DNA of 25,484 nucleotides, from positions 1 through 25,484 of the forward strand of contig JBKEAC010000023.1 in the NCBI GenBank assembly GCA_047971925.1. Direction: 5' to 3'. Numbering within the stretch: the stretch's first letter is position 1; every line of letters starts with the position of its first letter. This stretch comes from JBKEDC01 sp047971925. GTDB lineage: Bacteria > Bacteroidota > Bacteroidia > Bacteroidales > Prolixibacteraceae. Under the pieces are notes generated by a model. The model saw only the letters and a list, made by a program, of their open reading frames with translations, did no database searches and had not been told where the DNA came from. Shown here piece by piece: positions 24,997 to 25,484 of the stretch. Made by a program: the position numbers and the translations under genes.

Positions 24997-25234
24997 CCCG
25001 TTGGCGGAATTAATTATTTGCAATTTTAACGAAGAATGTGTTATGCGTTTTCGAGTTTCATTGGTATTTAGGGAACTTCTTAAAATTAATTATTGAATTG
25101 AGGAGGCTATTAAAGATACATTGCAATGCGTCAACATCAGGGAGATTGTGTAATATCTTCTGAATCCATCACTTAATCATCGTCAACTGACACGCTTAAT
25201 GACTATATACGTTAGAATACTACGACTTAAAATA
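24997..25234. other. Intergenic stretch with nothing recognised
   Basis: AT-rich sequence between the terminal repeat and array C. Several short frames are broken by stops. No transposase motif, promoter or terminator could be supported. Confidence 0.45.
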
Positions 25235-25484
25235 AAACTTATTGGTCCATTTTTATTTTGAAATGGTGTTTTAAGCAAACTTATTAGTCCATTTTTATTT
25301 TGAAATGGTGTTTTAAGCAAACTTATTGGTCCATTTTTATTTTGAAATGGTGTTTTAAGCAAACTTATTGGTCCATTTTTTTTTTGAAATGGTGTTTTAA
25401 GCAAACTTATTAGTCCATATTATTTTTGAAATGGTGCTTTAAGCCAACTTAATTAGCGACATTTTCCCGAATGTGGTAAGTTAA
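25235..25484. repeat. Tandem array C: 42-bp hairpin repeats
   Basis: Five units of exactly 42 bp (25235-25276, 25277-25318, 25319-25360, 25361-25402, 25403-25444) and a diverged sixth to the window end. Units 1-4 are nearly identical. In units 1-3 each contains CCATTT-TTATTTTG-AAATGG, a 6-bp stem with an 8-nt loop. The sixth unit replaces it with ACATT-TTCCCG-AATGT, still paired. Because 42 is a multiple of three, a minus-strand frame stays open across the units, but there is no other sign that it is coding. Confidence 0.9.

Noticed and set aside
24997..25234. Transposase remnant beside the solo terminal repeat
   Set aside because: Short frames exist (for example around 25100-25150) but none shows a recognisable transposase motif.
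25183..25404. Minus-strand 73-codon frame with 14-residue repeats (LLKTPFQNKNGPIS) over array C
   Set aside because: The frame stays open only because the 42-bp unit is a multiple of three. There is no start context or non-repeat domain, and each unit contains a hairpin that better explains its sequence.

Overview
The window looks like a chromosomal segment of a low-GC member of the Bacteroidota, probably near the Bacteroidales/Marinilabiliales. The reasons are several promoter -7 boxes of the TAnnTTTG type, weak or absent Shine-Dalgarno sequences, a lipoprotein TamA homologue (TamL type), an OmpP1/FadL porin of the Bacteroidota kind, a short archaeal/eukaryote-type ProS, and an acn-icd-gltA cluster with mitochondrial-type enzymes. 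No tRNA, rRNA, CRISPR or intact transposase was seen.

Layout. 1-903 has no convincing large gene: a 43-bp-period array of perfect palindromes, a dispersed repeat of about 200 bp, and a strongly folded candidate ncRNA. 904-4514 (+) is a tight operon, exbB-exbD followed by two M16 peptidase subunits that appear to split the catalytic and substrate-binding residues between them. 4732-6225 (+) is guaB (IMP dehydrogenase) with its own promoter and terminator, then a small anchored protein of unknown function (6291-6689). 6913-11769 (+) is acn-icd-gltA, the oxidative branch from oxaloacetate and acetyl-CoA to 2-oxoglutarate. It converges on a polysaccharide-export pair, wza-like and wzz-like (minus, 15392 to 11866), across a shared bidirectional terminator. 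Upstream of that pair on the minus strand is a SpoU/TrmH rRNA methyltransferase.

16228-17099 is repeat-rich: a 403-bp MITE-like element with about 26-bp terminal inverted repeats encloses a 42-bp-period hairpin array, and a second copy of the dispersed repeat abuts its right end. 17100-19436 (+) is the TamL-like Omp85 protein, overlapping tail to tail with an EamA-family transporter (minus). Next on the minus strand come a FadL-like outer membrane protein and, upstream of it, a Gly/Tyr/Trp- and Ser/Thr/Arg-rich lipoprotein. This lipoprotein is divergent from proS (23385-24860, +). The right edge (24971-25484) holds another copy of the MITE terminal repeat followed by a third hairpin array of 42-bp period.

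The genes are mostly housekeeping. The least explained material is intergenic: three unrelated-sequence arrays with the same geometry (a hairpin of about 20 nt every 42-43 bp), two of them tied to the same inverted-repeat ends, plus a dispersed repeat with a conserved 35-36 codon frame.
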